Position numbers and translations under genes: made by a program. This document shows, piece by piece, positions 49,201-57,194 of a DNA stretch of 64,000 nucleotides (positions are counted from its first letter, which is position 1; every line of letters begins with the position of its first letter). Under the pieces are notes generated by a model. That model saw nothing but the letters and a program-made list of their open reading frames with translations. It was not told where the DNA came from and did no database searches. The stretch is taken from contig NZ_JAERJA010000013.1 in NCBI RefSeq assembly GCF_016827675.1, positions 79,609 to 143,608 of the forward strand, written 5' to 3'. The DNA is from Nocardioides limicola. Its GTDB lineage: Bacteria; Actinomycetota; Actinomycetes; Propionibacteriales; Nocardioidaceae.

Positions 49201-52200
49201 ACCGGCACGATCCGGATCGCAGTGGTGCCGCCTGCGTCACCTCAGGCACCCCAGGCGGTCCCGGACACGGTGACGGTCGCTCCGGGGCGCAGCATCTCGG
49301 TGGAGGTCCTCGACAACGACATCATCGCCACCGGTGACCGGGTGACGGTCTCGCTGGTCGACCCGCCGGATTGGGTGCGGCTGGAGAGCGACACCGGCCC
49401 GATCACCGTCGACGCGCCGGAGCGCTCCGAGGGTCGCAATCGGGAGATCGTCTACCGCATCGACAACGGCATCGCCACCTCGCAGACCACGCTGCGGGTC
49501 CGCACCCGCGCCGGCTGGAACAACCCACCGGTGGTGCTCGACTCCTTCGGTGAGCGGGAGGAGGGGGACACGGTCACCGTGAACGTGCTGGAGCATGCCT
49601 ACGATCCGGACGGACCCGACGACCAGCTCCGAGTGGTGGAGGTGCTCGCGCCTGAGAGCGTGCCGACCTCGGTCGACGGTGGCGAGATCACCGTGGCCAG
49701 GGGCCCACTCCCGAGGGTGGTGCCGTTCACCGTCGCCGACTCCGACGGCGGGCGGGCCACCGCCCAGCTGTTCGTGCCCGCGACCGGAACCGGACCGCCG
49801 TACCTGGCCCCCGGGGCGATGATCCGGCTGGACAGCGGTGACGAGGTCACCGAACGACTCGAGGATCTGGTGATCGATCCGGCGGGGCGCCCGGTGCGGC
49901 TCACCCTGATCGAGCGGATCTGGGCCTCGCCCGCCGGTGACCTGGGCGTGGACGCCCGTGGAGATGACCGGCTGCAGATCTCCGCTGCCGCTGGGTACGT
50001 CGGACCCGGCGCGGTCACCTTCGAGGTGACCAACGGCGACGGACTGGACGACCCCGACGGGCAGCGCGCGGTGATCACGGTGCCGGTGCAGGTCGGTGAC
50101 GACCGACCGGTGCTGCGCTGCCCCGACGACGCGCTGGAGGTGGTCCAGGGGGAGACGCTCCAGCTCGACATCGAGGTGCTGTGCCATGTCTGGACCGGCG
50201 ACCCGACCTCCGAAGCGCTGAACTTCGACGCCTCCTGGGCGACCTCGGCCAACGGCCTGTCGCTGAGCCGCCCCCGCGGGCAGGTGATCGAGGTCGCCGC
50301 CGACGGCGCCGCCCGACCCGGCACGGAAGGGGAGCTCTCGCTGACCTCGGGTGAGAGCGAGCCCGGGACGCTGTCGATCCGTGTGGTCCAGGCGCCGCCA
50401 CCGAGTCTGGAGAGCATCCAGGTCGCCGACATGCAGGCCGGCGAGTCCCGAGTGATCGAACTGGCGCCGTACCTGCGTGCCGGCGTCAAGGACCCGGTGC
50501 CGACCCTGATCAGCGTCCAGCAGCTCACCGGTCTCGACGTGACCGCGTCGGCGTCGGGGCAGTCGGGCATCCAGCTGGTGGCCGGGGAGCGGGTGAACGG
50601 GCGCGCCGAGTTCGACGTGGTGGTCGCGGATGTGGCCGGTGACTCCTCGGGTGAGCGGCATGCGCGAGGTCGGATCACTCTGGAGATCCTGGACGTTCCG
50701 GACGCCCCCAGCACGCCGATCGTCACTGCAGCCGGAGACAAGTACGTCGACCTGGTCTGGGTCGCGCCGCCGGCCAACGGTGCGCCCATCGAGGAGTACG
50801 AGCTGCTCAGCTCCGACGGTCGGACCGTCACCTGTGGATCCACCCAGTGCAGCTTCGGCGGCCTGACCAACGGCGAGGAGTATTCCTTCTCGGTGCGTGC
50901 CCGCAACGCGGTCGGCTGGTCCGATCCCAGCTCGGAGTCGGCCCGGGCGATGCCGGACACCCTGCCCGGCCAGGTCGGGGACATCCAGCTGGTCGAGGTC
51001 GGTGACTCGATGCTGCGGCTGCAATGGCTCGCGCCGACCAAGGAGGCTTCCGCCGTGCAGGAGTATCTGGTCAGCTACCCGGGCATCACCGGGGGCTACC
51101 GGGTGACCACGAGGCCGGAGATCACTCTCACCGAGCTGGACAACAATCGTCGCCTCGACTACGTCGAGGTGATCCCGGTGAACCTCAAGGGGCAGGGCCC
51201 CGGGCGCCGTTCGGCGCCGATGCAGTCGATCGGCACGCCGCCCACCCCGGAGGCGCCCCGGCTGACGCCGAGCACGCCGGCCAAGGAGGCCGACCGCGGC
51301 GCGGTAGCGATCAGTTGGCCGATGGTCTCCCCGAACGGTCCCGGGCCGGTGCGCTACACGGTGCTGCGCAACGGCGCCGAGTTGCCGCAGTGCCGGATGC
51401 AGACCGAGACCCGCTGCGACGACGCGGGGATCAGCTATGACGGCACCACCTACAGCTACTCGATCCGGGCCACCAACGCCGGTGTCGACGGGGTCCGCGG
51501 CGGTGAGCCGAAGTCGGCCACCGGAGACAGCGTGAGTTGGGATGCGGTCGGGGTCCCGGCCGCCTGGGGGGACTGGGAACTGCGACCGCGCGGCGAGCGG
51601 GTCATGGACGCGACCGCGAATCGGACCGCCGAGGCCACCTTCACGGTGCCCGCCTCCCGCGGCGCCCAGTCACGCGTCCGGGTCTACGTCAATGGCAACC
51701 GTGTCGACGAGTTCGCCGCCACCGGCACGGTGACCCGTCATCGGGTCACGGTGCCGCACAACGACGGCCCGCACACGGTCAGGCTCGAGGTGTGCAACGA
51801 GGCAGGCAACTGCGAGCCTTCGACGCAGAAGTCGGTGCAGACCTACGGGCCGCTGGTGGCCGCGCACATCGAGGAGATCCAGGCCGAGCGGCGCAACGAC
51901 ACCGAGGTCCGGTGGCGGGTGCGGGTGCGCACCAACGGCAAGGCAGCGAAGGTCCGGGTCCGGAGCGGCCAGCGCGACCAGGTGTTGAACGCCAACACGG
52001 TCAGCACCGTCACCCTCTACACCAACTGGCTCAACCTGGGCTACAGCGCCACCGAGTCGGTGACCGTGACCCTGTACGACGACGGCACCCCCAGCCGCGC
52101 TGGGGTCAGCAAGACCGCCTCAACGGCCACCCCGGCACCGCCACCACCGTTCGTCGAGGTGCTCCCCGGCAATCGCTGCCAGGACAACGACCCGTCACTG

Positions 52201-52485
52201 CCGAACTGCCGGACCGGCGGCGGCGGGACCGAATGCCTGAACTCCTCGTGCCGGTTCGTCCGGATCAGGAGCCGTGACTTCATCAACTCGAACCGGATGG
52301 ACTGCCACTTCTACGACGAGGCCAACGCCACCACGCCGTACGTGACCCGGAGAGTGACCACCAACACCAACGAGCAGACCCCGAGCTACTACGGGTTCGC
52401 GGGGCGTCGACTGTGGGTGGAGTGCGTCGGCGTCCAGGACTCGTCCGAACGGGCCACCTCGGCCCGACTGACGTGGCCCAACTGA
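46213..52485 (+). CDS. Giant membrane-anchored Ig-like/fibronectin-III protein
   Basis: A 2090-residue surface protein. MRRHR plus one hydrophobic helix (about 12-33) make an N-terminal signal anchor, so nearly everything is outside. A propeller-like region (about 50-390) with D-x-x-T-G repeats is followed by a train of Ig/cadherin-like modules beginning near 396, 598, 701, 797, 913, 1012, 1103, 1191 and 1298, several with the V-L-x-N-D signature of tandem-95 repeats. Fn3 modules begin near 1496, 1584 and 1676, then a C-terminal domain with six cysteines in the last 110 residues. GTG 46213 follows AAGGGGG by 9 nt. It is 47 bp ahead of moxR in an operon with DUF58 and a transglutaminase-fold gene. 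No sorting signal is seen. Confidence 0.9.
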   Translation: MSLGQWMRRHRVSIAANCALLMVVGTVVGYAVAADGYRVHEARLNDGGIWVTNSRDGFHGRVNKPIDQVDAVIPTGRSGDIDVVQDGAVIVGLDLLEGYLEPIDPASVQPVEGESAALPAAALVGLNGGTLSVVDPVTGDYWAQRVDPERGRVSVSSLDARSDPVGVAGARAAAAVTGSGDLVVASTSAGTLTRLRQQSPEEGGDFAEPTTRDLDVDLSAATSMTAVGEVAIAWDPESGRLVVLDTGTVHETDLPDTAYLQQPGPARDVVLLGSDRGFHAVDLDTGEVQTLVDGVAGSPADPVVVGPCRYAAWAGQQGAVATQCGNAEPVVAQLADPTEDLVFRVNRGQVLLNDRVSGAVWNVDSSQPARLDDWDAFRSDPEELDPDEDLQIEDATDNSPPQAHDDQFGARPGRTTVLYPLDNDTAGPDRLLSIRAVSDVRGSDAEVTVSPDGQAVLVRLPEGTVGITAFDYTIDDGISDDTSSATVRVLARGDGENGQPHPRPTLEEKEWTVAAGGILDIPVLPDWRDYDDGDPLLLVSAAVSGRAATGAAASPTSAGRIRFRAGPEGGLAKVVYQVSDGIGGEVQGELSVRVLDRSNRRPTAPIAEPDVVAGEVGQPIVIRPLGNDIPGADPFTPDAQMRLAGALQAPRHLEVRTDTVNGVVTVRTDRPGTYFLSYEVAFGNAPYGHGTIRVDARPRAGGAPVAVPDSVTLHGQAPATVDVLANDIDPSGGVLVVERAWADHSDQVDVAVVDGRWLRLRARQGVLTDSPQTVNYSISNGTHSGVRGHVVVNQRPAPEDNTPVTEIDRVTVRAGSAVTVPVLDNDFSPSGDPLSLLPDATMERAGELPVRVDGDEDGTAPAGNAYVSGRFVRYVAPAEVAAAQVVQVTYLATNPAGQTAPGLVEVTVLPEGRNQPPEPPVIEGRMVAGETLRLRLPGAGVDPDGDPVTVTGVRSAAALGRVVRFGANSVEYQAYPTSAGTDEFEYEVTDSGGEVATGTIRIAVVPPASPQAPQAVPDTVTVAPGRSISVEVLDNDIIATGDRVTVSLVDPPDWVRLESDTGPITVDAPERSEGRNREIVYRIDNGIATSQTTLRVRTRAGWNNPPVVLDSFGEREEGDTVTVNVLEHAYDPDGPDDQLRVVEVLAPESVPTSVDGGEITVARGPLPRVVPFTVADSDGGRATAQLFVPATGTGPPYLAPGAMIRLDSGDEVTERLEDLVIDPAGRPVRLTLIERIWASPAGDLGVDARGDDRLQISAAAGYVGPGAVTFEVTNGDGLDDPDGQRAVITVPVQVGDDRPVLRCPDDALEVVQGETLQLDIEVLCHVWTGDPTSEALNFDASWATSANGLSLSRPRGQVIEVAADGAARPGTEGELSLTSGESEPGTLSIRVVQAPPPSLESIQVADMQAGESRVIELAPYLRAGVKDPVPTLISVQQLTGLDVTASASGQSGIQLVAGERVNGRAEFDVVVADVAGDSSGERHARGRITLEILDVPDAPSTPIVTAAGDKYVDLVWVAPPANGAPIEEYELLSSDGRTVTCGSTQCSFGGLTNGEEYSFSVRARNAVGWSDPSSESARAMPDTLPGQVGDIQLVEVGDSMLRLQWLAPTKEASAVQEYLVSYPGITGGYRVTTRPEITLTELDNNRRLDYVEVIPVNLKGQGPGRRSAPMQSIGTPPTPEAPRLTPSTPAKEADRGAVAISWPMVSPNGPGPVRYTVLRNGAELPQCRMQTETRCDDAGISYDGTTYSYSIRATNAGVDGVRGGEPKSATGDSVSWDAVGVPAAWGDWELRPRGERVMDATANRTAEATFTVPASRGAQSRVRVYVNGNRVDEFAATGTVTRHRVTVPHNDGPHTVRLEVCNEAGNCEPSTQKSVQTYGPLVAAHIEEIQAERRNDTEVRWRVRVRTNGKAAKVRVRSGQRDQVLNANTVSTVTLYTNWLNLGYSATESVTVTLYDDGTPSRAGVSKTASTATPAPPPPFVEVLPGNRCQDNDPSLPNCRTGGGGTECLNSSCRFVRIRSRDFINSNRMDCHFYDEANATTPYVTRRVTTNTNEQTPSYYGFAGRRLWVECVGVQDSSERATSARLTWPN

Positions 52486-52532
52486 CCTGATCTGAACCGA
52501 CGTGGCCCCTTGTGGCAACTGAGAGGAACTTC

Positions 52533-53501
52533 ATGACCATCACCGCAGACCAGGCCGCCTGGTTCTCGCAGACGTTCAACGCGATGGCCGACAACATCGA
52601 GAAGGCAGTGCTGGGCAAGCGGGACGTGATCAAGGTCGTGCTGGCCGCGATGCTCTCCGAGGGGCACATCCTGCTCGAGGACTACCCGGGCACCGGCAAG
52701 ACGATGCTCGCCCGGGCCCTCGCGAACACGGTGCAGGGCAGCCACGCCCGGATCCAGTTCACCCCGGACCTGCTCCCCTCCGACGTCACCGGGGTCACCG
52801 TCTATGACCAGCACAAGGGGTCGTTCGAGTTCCACCCGGGACCGATCTTCCACACCATCGTGTTGGCCGACGAGATCAACCGGGCGTCGCCGAAGACCCA
52901 GTCGGCGCTGCTGGAGGTGATGGAGGAGGGCCGCGTCACCGTCGACGGCACCCCCCACTCGGTGGGCCGCCCGTTCATGGTGATCGCCACCCAGAACCCG
53001 ATCGAGCAGGCCGGCACCTACCGGCTGCCAGAGGCCCAGTTGGACCGGTTCCTGATGAAGACGTCGGTCGGCTACCCGGACACCGCGGCCACCGTCGAAC
53101 TGTTGCTGAACGCCAGTGTCCGGGACCGGGCCGGGCTGGTCAGCCCGATCATCACCGCCGACACGATCGTGCAGATGAGTGGGTTGGCCGACCAGGTGTA
53201 CGTCGACCAGGCGGTGCTGGCCTATCTGGCCGAGATCGCCGAGGAGTCCCGCCGGGTGCCGCACGTGAAGCTCGGGCTCTCGCCCCGCGGCTGCCTGGCC
53301 TATGTCCGGGTGGCCAAGACCTGGGCGGCCGCCGACGGGCGGGACCACGTCGTACCCGACGACATCAAGCAACTCGCCGAGCCGGTCCTCGGCCACCGGC
53401 TGCTGCTCGACGCGGAGGCCCAGTTCTCCGGAGTCACCGTGGAGTCGGTGATCCAGAAGCTGCTGGATCGGGTGGTGGCCCCCACCGACCGGATGGTCTG
53501 A
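52533..53501 (+). CDS. MoxR-family AAA+ ATPase (cluster 2)
   Basis: A 322-residue MoxR ATPase: Walker A YPGTGKT (51-57), Walker B IVLADEINRASPKTQSALLE, sensor-1 ATQNPIEQAGTYRLPEAQLDRF. ATG 52533 follows GAGAGGAA. It belongs with the giant surface-protein gene upstream and with DUF58, whose ATG overlaps its TGA (TGATG). The sequence differs from the MoxR at 26 kb, with an Asp-Tyr before the P-loop, so the two clusters are separate paralogues. It is expected to remodel or activate the DUF58 partner; the target is unknown. Confidence 0.95.
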   Translation: MTITADQAAWFSQTFNAMADNIEKAVLGKRDVIKVVLAAMLSEGHILLEDYPGTGKTMLARALANTVQGSHARIQFTPDLLPSDVTGVTVYDQHKGSFEFHPGPIFHTIVLADEINRASPKTQSALLEVMEEGRVTVDGTPHSVGRPFMVIATQNPIEQAGTYRLPEAQLDRFLMKTSVGYPDTAATVELLLNASVRDRAGLVSPIITADTIVQMSGLADQVYVDQAVLAYLAEIAEESRRVPHVKLGLSPRGCLAYVRVAKTWAAADGRDHVVPDDIKQLAEPVLGHRLLLDAEAQFSGVTVESVIQKLLDRVVAPTDRMV

Positions 53502-54679
53502 TGCAGCGACTCCGTTCCTGGGCGCAGGTGATCAACCCCGCCGGCCGCACCGTCCTGGTGCTGGCCGTGCTTGCCGGGGTGCTTGCCGCAGTCCTGGAGT
53601 GGCGCGAGGTGAGCGTGCTCGCGTTCGCGGCCACGCTGTTGATGCTGCTGGCGTTGCCGTGGCTGATCGGGCGGACCAGGGTGCAGGTCCGGCTCGACCT
53701 GGACCCGCATCGGGTGGCCGCCGGTGGCACGGTGGCCGGCTCGGTGGAGGTCCGCAACGCGCACGAGCGCCGGATGCTGCCCACCCTGGTCGAGGTGCCG
53801 GTCGGGTCGACGGTGCATCGCTACGCGCTCAACAGTCTGGCGCCGGGGGAGACCCAGACCGTGAACTTCACCATCCGCACCGAGCGACGCGGAGTGATCA
53901 ACGTCGGTCCGGTGCTCACCCGGCGTGGTGACCCGCTCGGCCTGATGAGTCGTGACCTGGTGTGGACCGATCGTGCGGAGGTGCTGGTCAGGCCGCCGAT
54001 GGCGCCGTTGGAGGCGTTGGGGGCGGGCCTGCTCCGCGATCTCGAGGGCGTCACCACCGACACCATCTCCAACAGCGACCTGGCGTTCCACGCGTTGCGT
54101 GAGTACGTGCCCGGCGACGACCTGCGGCACGTGCACTGGCGTTCCTCGGCCAAGGCGATGGCCGCGGGTGGGGAGAACCAGCTGCTGGTCCGGCAGTACC
54201 TCGACACCCGCCGGTCGCACGCCTGCGTGGTCGTCGACGACCAACTCGGCTCCTACGCCGGGGCGGACGAGTACGAGCTGGCCATGTCGGTGGCGGCCTC
54301 GATCCTGGTGCGCGCGGTCATCGACGGCTTCGACGCCTCCTTCGTCTCCGGCGGTCGCGGCACCAGTGACAGCGACGGCAATCGCGTGCTCGACGAACTG
54401 TGCCGCGCCGAACCCGGCCGGGTCGGCCTGATCGCTGCGGGCCGCGAGGCCTTCCGGCTGGCCCCGGACGTGAGCCTGCTCTTCCTGATCTCGGGGCCGG
54501 GGACCGACCTGGTCGAGTTCCAGCGCGCCGGCGTGGTGTTCGGGCCGGAGGTGCAGCGGTACGCCGTGGTGATCGACCCCCGCACCCGCCCCAAGGTCAC
54601 CGACGCGGCCGGGCTGCCGGTGTTGCAGGTGCCGGCGCTCACCGACCTGGCGCCGGTGCTGACCTGGAGCGTGCGATGA
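53501..54679 (+). CDS. DUF58 domain protein, partner of MoxR (cluster 2)
   Basis: A 392-residue protein with two N-terminal membrane helices (about 14-30 and 37-58), a beta-sandwich-like region, and the DUF58 signature E-Y-V-P-G-D-D-L-R-H-V-H-W-R-S-S-A-K (about 201-218) followed by a VWA-like fold (HACVVVDDQLGSY). The N-terminal half R-R-G-V-I-N-V-G-P-V-L-T-R-R-G-D-P-L-G-L is conserved in DUF58 proteins. It is coupled by TGATG to moxR and by ATGA to the transglutaminase-fold gene. The likely role is a membrane effector of MoxR; the mechanism is unknown. Confidence 0.9.
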   Translation: MQRLRSWAQVINPAGRTVLVLAVLAGVLAAVLEWREVSVLAFAATLLMLLALPWLIGRTRVQVRLDLDPHRVAAGGTVAGSVEVRNAHERRMLPTLVEVPVGSTVHRYALNSLAPGETQTVNFTIRTERRGVINVGPVLTRRGDPLGLMSRDLVWTDRAEVLVRPPMAPLEALGAGLLRDLEGVTTDTISNSDLAFHALREYVPGDDLRHVHWRSSAKAMAAGGENQLLVRQYLDTRRSHACVVVDDQLGSYAGADEYELAMSVAASILVRAVIDGFDASFVSGGRGTSDSDGNRVLDELCRAEPGRVGLIAAGREAFRLAPDVSLLFLISGPGTDLVEFQRAGVVFGPEVQRYAVVIDPRTRPKVTDAAGLPVLQVPALTDLAPVLTWSVR

Positions 54680-56952
54680 CCGAGCAGACCCAGGTCCGGG
54701 GCCGCCGCCGGGCCGCCCGTCCCCCGGTCACCTGGCTGGACCGCGAACGGGCCGTCGACCTCGGCTTCCTGCTGGGGCTCTGCCTGCTCGCCCTGTTGGG
54801 GTTGGGCCCGAGCTTCGCCGGCGCCGGGTTCGCCATCGCCGGGCTGCTCGGGCTGGTCGTCTCGATCGGCATCGGCCAGGCGGCGTGGGCGAAGCGTCTG
54901 CCGGCGATCGCGGCTGTGGTGATGGTGCTGATCGCCTTCGTGATGCTGGGCGGACCGGTCGCGCTCCGCTCCCTCGGAGCCACGGCGTACCTGCCACTGC
55001 CGGGGACCGTGCTGGCGCTGCTCGACGAGGTGGTCTTCGGCTGGAAGGACCTGCTCACCACGCTGCCCCCGGTCGACGGTGGCGGGACGTTGCTGGTGCT
55101 GCCGTGGCTGCTCGGTCTGGTCGCCGGGACCGTCGGCGTGCTGTTGCTCAGGTTCCGGCACCCGGCGCTGCCACTGCTGGCGCCGCTCGGTCTGTTGGTG
55201 GTGGTGATCCTGCTGGGGGTGGCCCGTCCCGCGTCGATCTGGCTGCAGGGCGCGACCTTCGCCACGATCGCCTTCGCGTGGTTGGCGCTGCGTCACCGTC
55301 GTGGCGTCTCCGGCCGGTCGGTGGACACGCCCACGGCGGTCCGGGTCCGCCGCGGCGGCGCCGCCGCGGTGTTGCTGGCGGTGGCCGCCGGCCTCGCCGT
55401 ACCCCTCTCCGCGGCGGTCGGGGACGACGACCGGGTGGTGCTGCGCGATCATGTCGAGCCGCCGTTCGAGGTCGGCGACTACTCCTCGCCGCTGGCGTCG
55501 TTCCGGCGCTATGTCGAGATGGAGGAGCCGGACCCCAGCAACCTGTGGGACACCGAACTGTTCACCGTCACCGGCGCCTCGGCCGGTGCCCGGGTGCGGA
55601 TCGCCACCTTGGACCGCTACGACGGCGTCGTCTACGGCGCCGGCGACTCGGCGGGCTTCCAGCGGGTCTCCTCGGTGATCGACAACCCGGTGCCCGGTGA
55701 CCGGGTGGAGGTCAGCATCGAGGTGGGTCCGGGGTGGAACGACGTGTGGCTGCCCACGGTCGGCGCCCTGCAGTCGATGAACTTCGAGCAGGGCGAGCCG
55801 CGGGTCAAGGCCGAGTCGTTCCGCTACAACCTGAACACCGCCACGGCCGTGGTGCCGACGGGGGTCCGGGAGGGCGACGTCTACTCGTTCGGCGCCGTCA
55901 TCGACGAGCGGGAACTGCAGCCCGAGGACCTCGGCTACGGCCCGCCGGAGGCCCGGGAGAGCGCGGAGTTCCTGGAGACCCAGGCGGTGCAGTGGTCCGC
56001 CGGCCACAGCGAGCCGATGGCACGGGTGTTCGCGATCGCGGAGTACATGCGCCGCGACGGGCACTACTCCGACGGGGTGCTGGAGTCGGAGCGGATCTAT
56101 CTGGCCGGCCACCATCGGCACCGGCTCACCGACGGGCAGGGCGGAGTCAACTCGGTCTTCCTGGTCGGCAACGACGAGCAGTACGCCGCCTGGATGGCGT
56201 TGCTGGCGACCCGAGTGGGGGTGCCGGCCCGGGTGGTGATGGGTGCGGTGCTCCCCGAGGACGGCGTGGTCCGGGGTGAACACGTGCAGGCGTGGGTCGA
56301 GGTACGGATCGCGGACGGGCGCTGGGTCACCCTGCCCCGGGAGCGCTACATGGGCACCTCGCAGCCCGGTGAACTGCCGCCGCAGCAGAGCACCCAGGTG
56401 TCCGGGGTGAACGTGCCCCCGCCAGCGCCGATCCCGCCGCCGTCGGCGCTGATGGATCAGGCCGACGCGGAACTGAACGCCCGGCGGCAGCGACGCGACG
56501 CCGATCTGGACGAGCCGTTCCTGGCCGGCTGGCCCACCTGGCTGAAGGTCACCCTGGTCTCCACGGGCGCGCCGATCCTGCTGCTCGGGGCTGCCATGGG
56601 GCTGGTGGTGCTGCTCAAGCGGATCCGCCGCAGGCGTCGTCGTACCGCAGCCCGGATGACCGCCCGGGTGATCGGCGGGTGGCGGGAACTGGTCGATCTG
56701 GCTGTCGATCTGGGTGTCGCGGTGCCGGGTCGGGCGACCCGGCGTGAGCAGGCGTTGGTGCTGCCCACGGCCGCTGCGGGGGAACTGGCTCGGCGCGCGG
56801 ATGCGCACGTCTTCGGACCCGAGGTGCCTCCGGACTGGGTGGTCGATGATTACTGGCAGCACGTGCTGACCGAGCATCAGGCGATGACGGCCGGACTCAC
56901 CCGGCGTCGCCGCTTCGTCGCCGCGGTCCACCCTCGATCCCTCTGGGGCTGA
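54676..56952 (+). CDS. Transglutaminase-fold (TgpA-like) membrane protein without catalytic triad
   Basis: A 758-residue protein: about seven membrane helices in the first 250 residues, an external domain with a transglutaminase core (about 440-560), a Pro-rich stretch, one membrane helix near 620-640 and a cytoplasmic tail. Aligned to the family pattern, the catalytic Cys position is Asp500 (GNDEQYAA), the His position is Gln538 (HVQAWVEV; a His is two residues earlier), and the Asp of the DPTP motif is Pro554 (WVTLPRERYMG). All three catalytic residues therefore appear to be lost, while the fold landmarks GVPARVVMGA and AWVEV remain. It ends the giant-Ig/MoxR/DUF58 operon. A structural or binding role is more likely than cross-linking. 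Confidence 0.88.
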   Translation: MTEQTQVRGRRRAARPPVTWLDRERAVDLGFLLGLCLLALLGLGPSFAGAGFAIAGLLGLVVSIGIGQAAWAKRLPAIAAVVMVLIAFVMLGGPVALRSLGATAYLPLPGTVLALLDEVVFGWKDLLTTLPPVDGGGTLLVLPWLLGLVAGTVGVLLLRFRHPALPLLAPLGLLVVVILLGVARPASIWLQGATFATIAFAWLALRHRRGVSGRSVDTPTAVRVRRGGAAAVLLAVAAGLAVPLSAAVGDDDRVVLRDHVEPPFEVGDYSSPLASFRRYVEMEEPDPSNLWDTELFTVTGASAGARVRIATLDRYDGVVYGAGDSAGFQRVSSVIDNPVPGDRVEVSIEVGPGWNDVWLPTVGALQSMNFEQGEPRVKAESFRYNLNTATAVVPTGVREGDVYSFGAVIDERELQPEDLGYGPPEARESAEFLETQAVQWSAGHSEPMARVFAIAEYMRRDGHYSDGVLESERIYLAGHHRHRLTDGQGGVNSVFLVGNDEQYAAWMALLATRVGVPARVVMGAVLPEDGVVRGEHVQAWVEVRIADGRWVTLPRERYMGTSQPGELPPQQSTQVSGVNVPPPAPIPPPSALMDQADAELNARRQRRDADLDEPFLAGWPTWLKVTLVSTGAPILLLGAAMGLVVLLKRIRRRRRRTAARMTARVIGGWRELVDLAVDLGVAVPGRATRREQALVLPTAAAGELARRADAHVFGPEVPPDWVVDDYWQHVLTEHQAMTAGLTRRRRFVAAVHPRSLWG

Positions 56953-57010
56953 GGCCATCCGGCGGTCGAGTGCCGCCGCTTCATTCGGGGTCGAGTGCCG
57001 CCCCCCGTTC

Positions 57011-57056
57011 GGTGGTCGAGTGCCGCCGAGGAACGAGGCGGTGTATCGAGACCACC
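57011..57056 (+). repeat. 46-nt interrupted palindrome, copy 1
   Basis: GGTGGTC pairs with GACCACC at the ends, and CCGCC with GGCGG inside. Isolated heads (G-G-x-G-G-T-C-G-A-G-T-G-C-C-G-C-C) precede it near 56971 and 56988. It lies in the gap between the transglutaminase-fold gene and the HNH gene. Confidence 0.95.
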
Positions 57057-57082
57057 CCCGACCGCCGACCCACGCCTGCCTT

Positions 57083-57176
57083 CGGTGGTCGAGTGCCGCC
57101 TGCGTTCGGTGGTCGAGTGCCGCCCCGTTTCGGTGGTCGAGTGCCGCCGAGGAACGAGGCGGTGTATCGAGACCAC
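57083..57176 (+). repeat. 24-bp spaced repeat heads leading into 46-nt palindrome copy 2
   Basis: Heads TCGGTGGTCGAGTGCCGCC recur at a 24-bp period (near 57082, 57106, 57130). The last one continues as a full 46-nt-type element, 57132-57176, nearly identical to copy 1. Confidence 0.9.
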
Positions 57177-57194
57177 GCCCCCAGTCGTCCGGAA

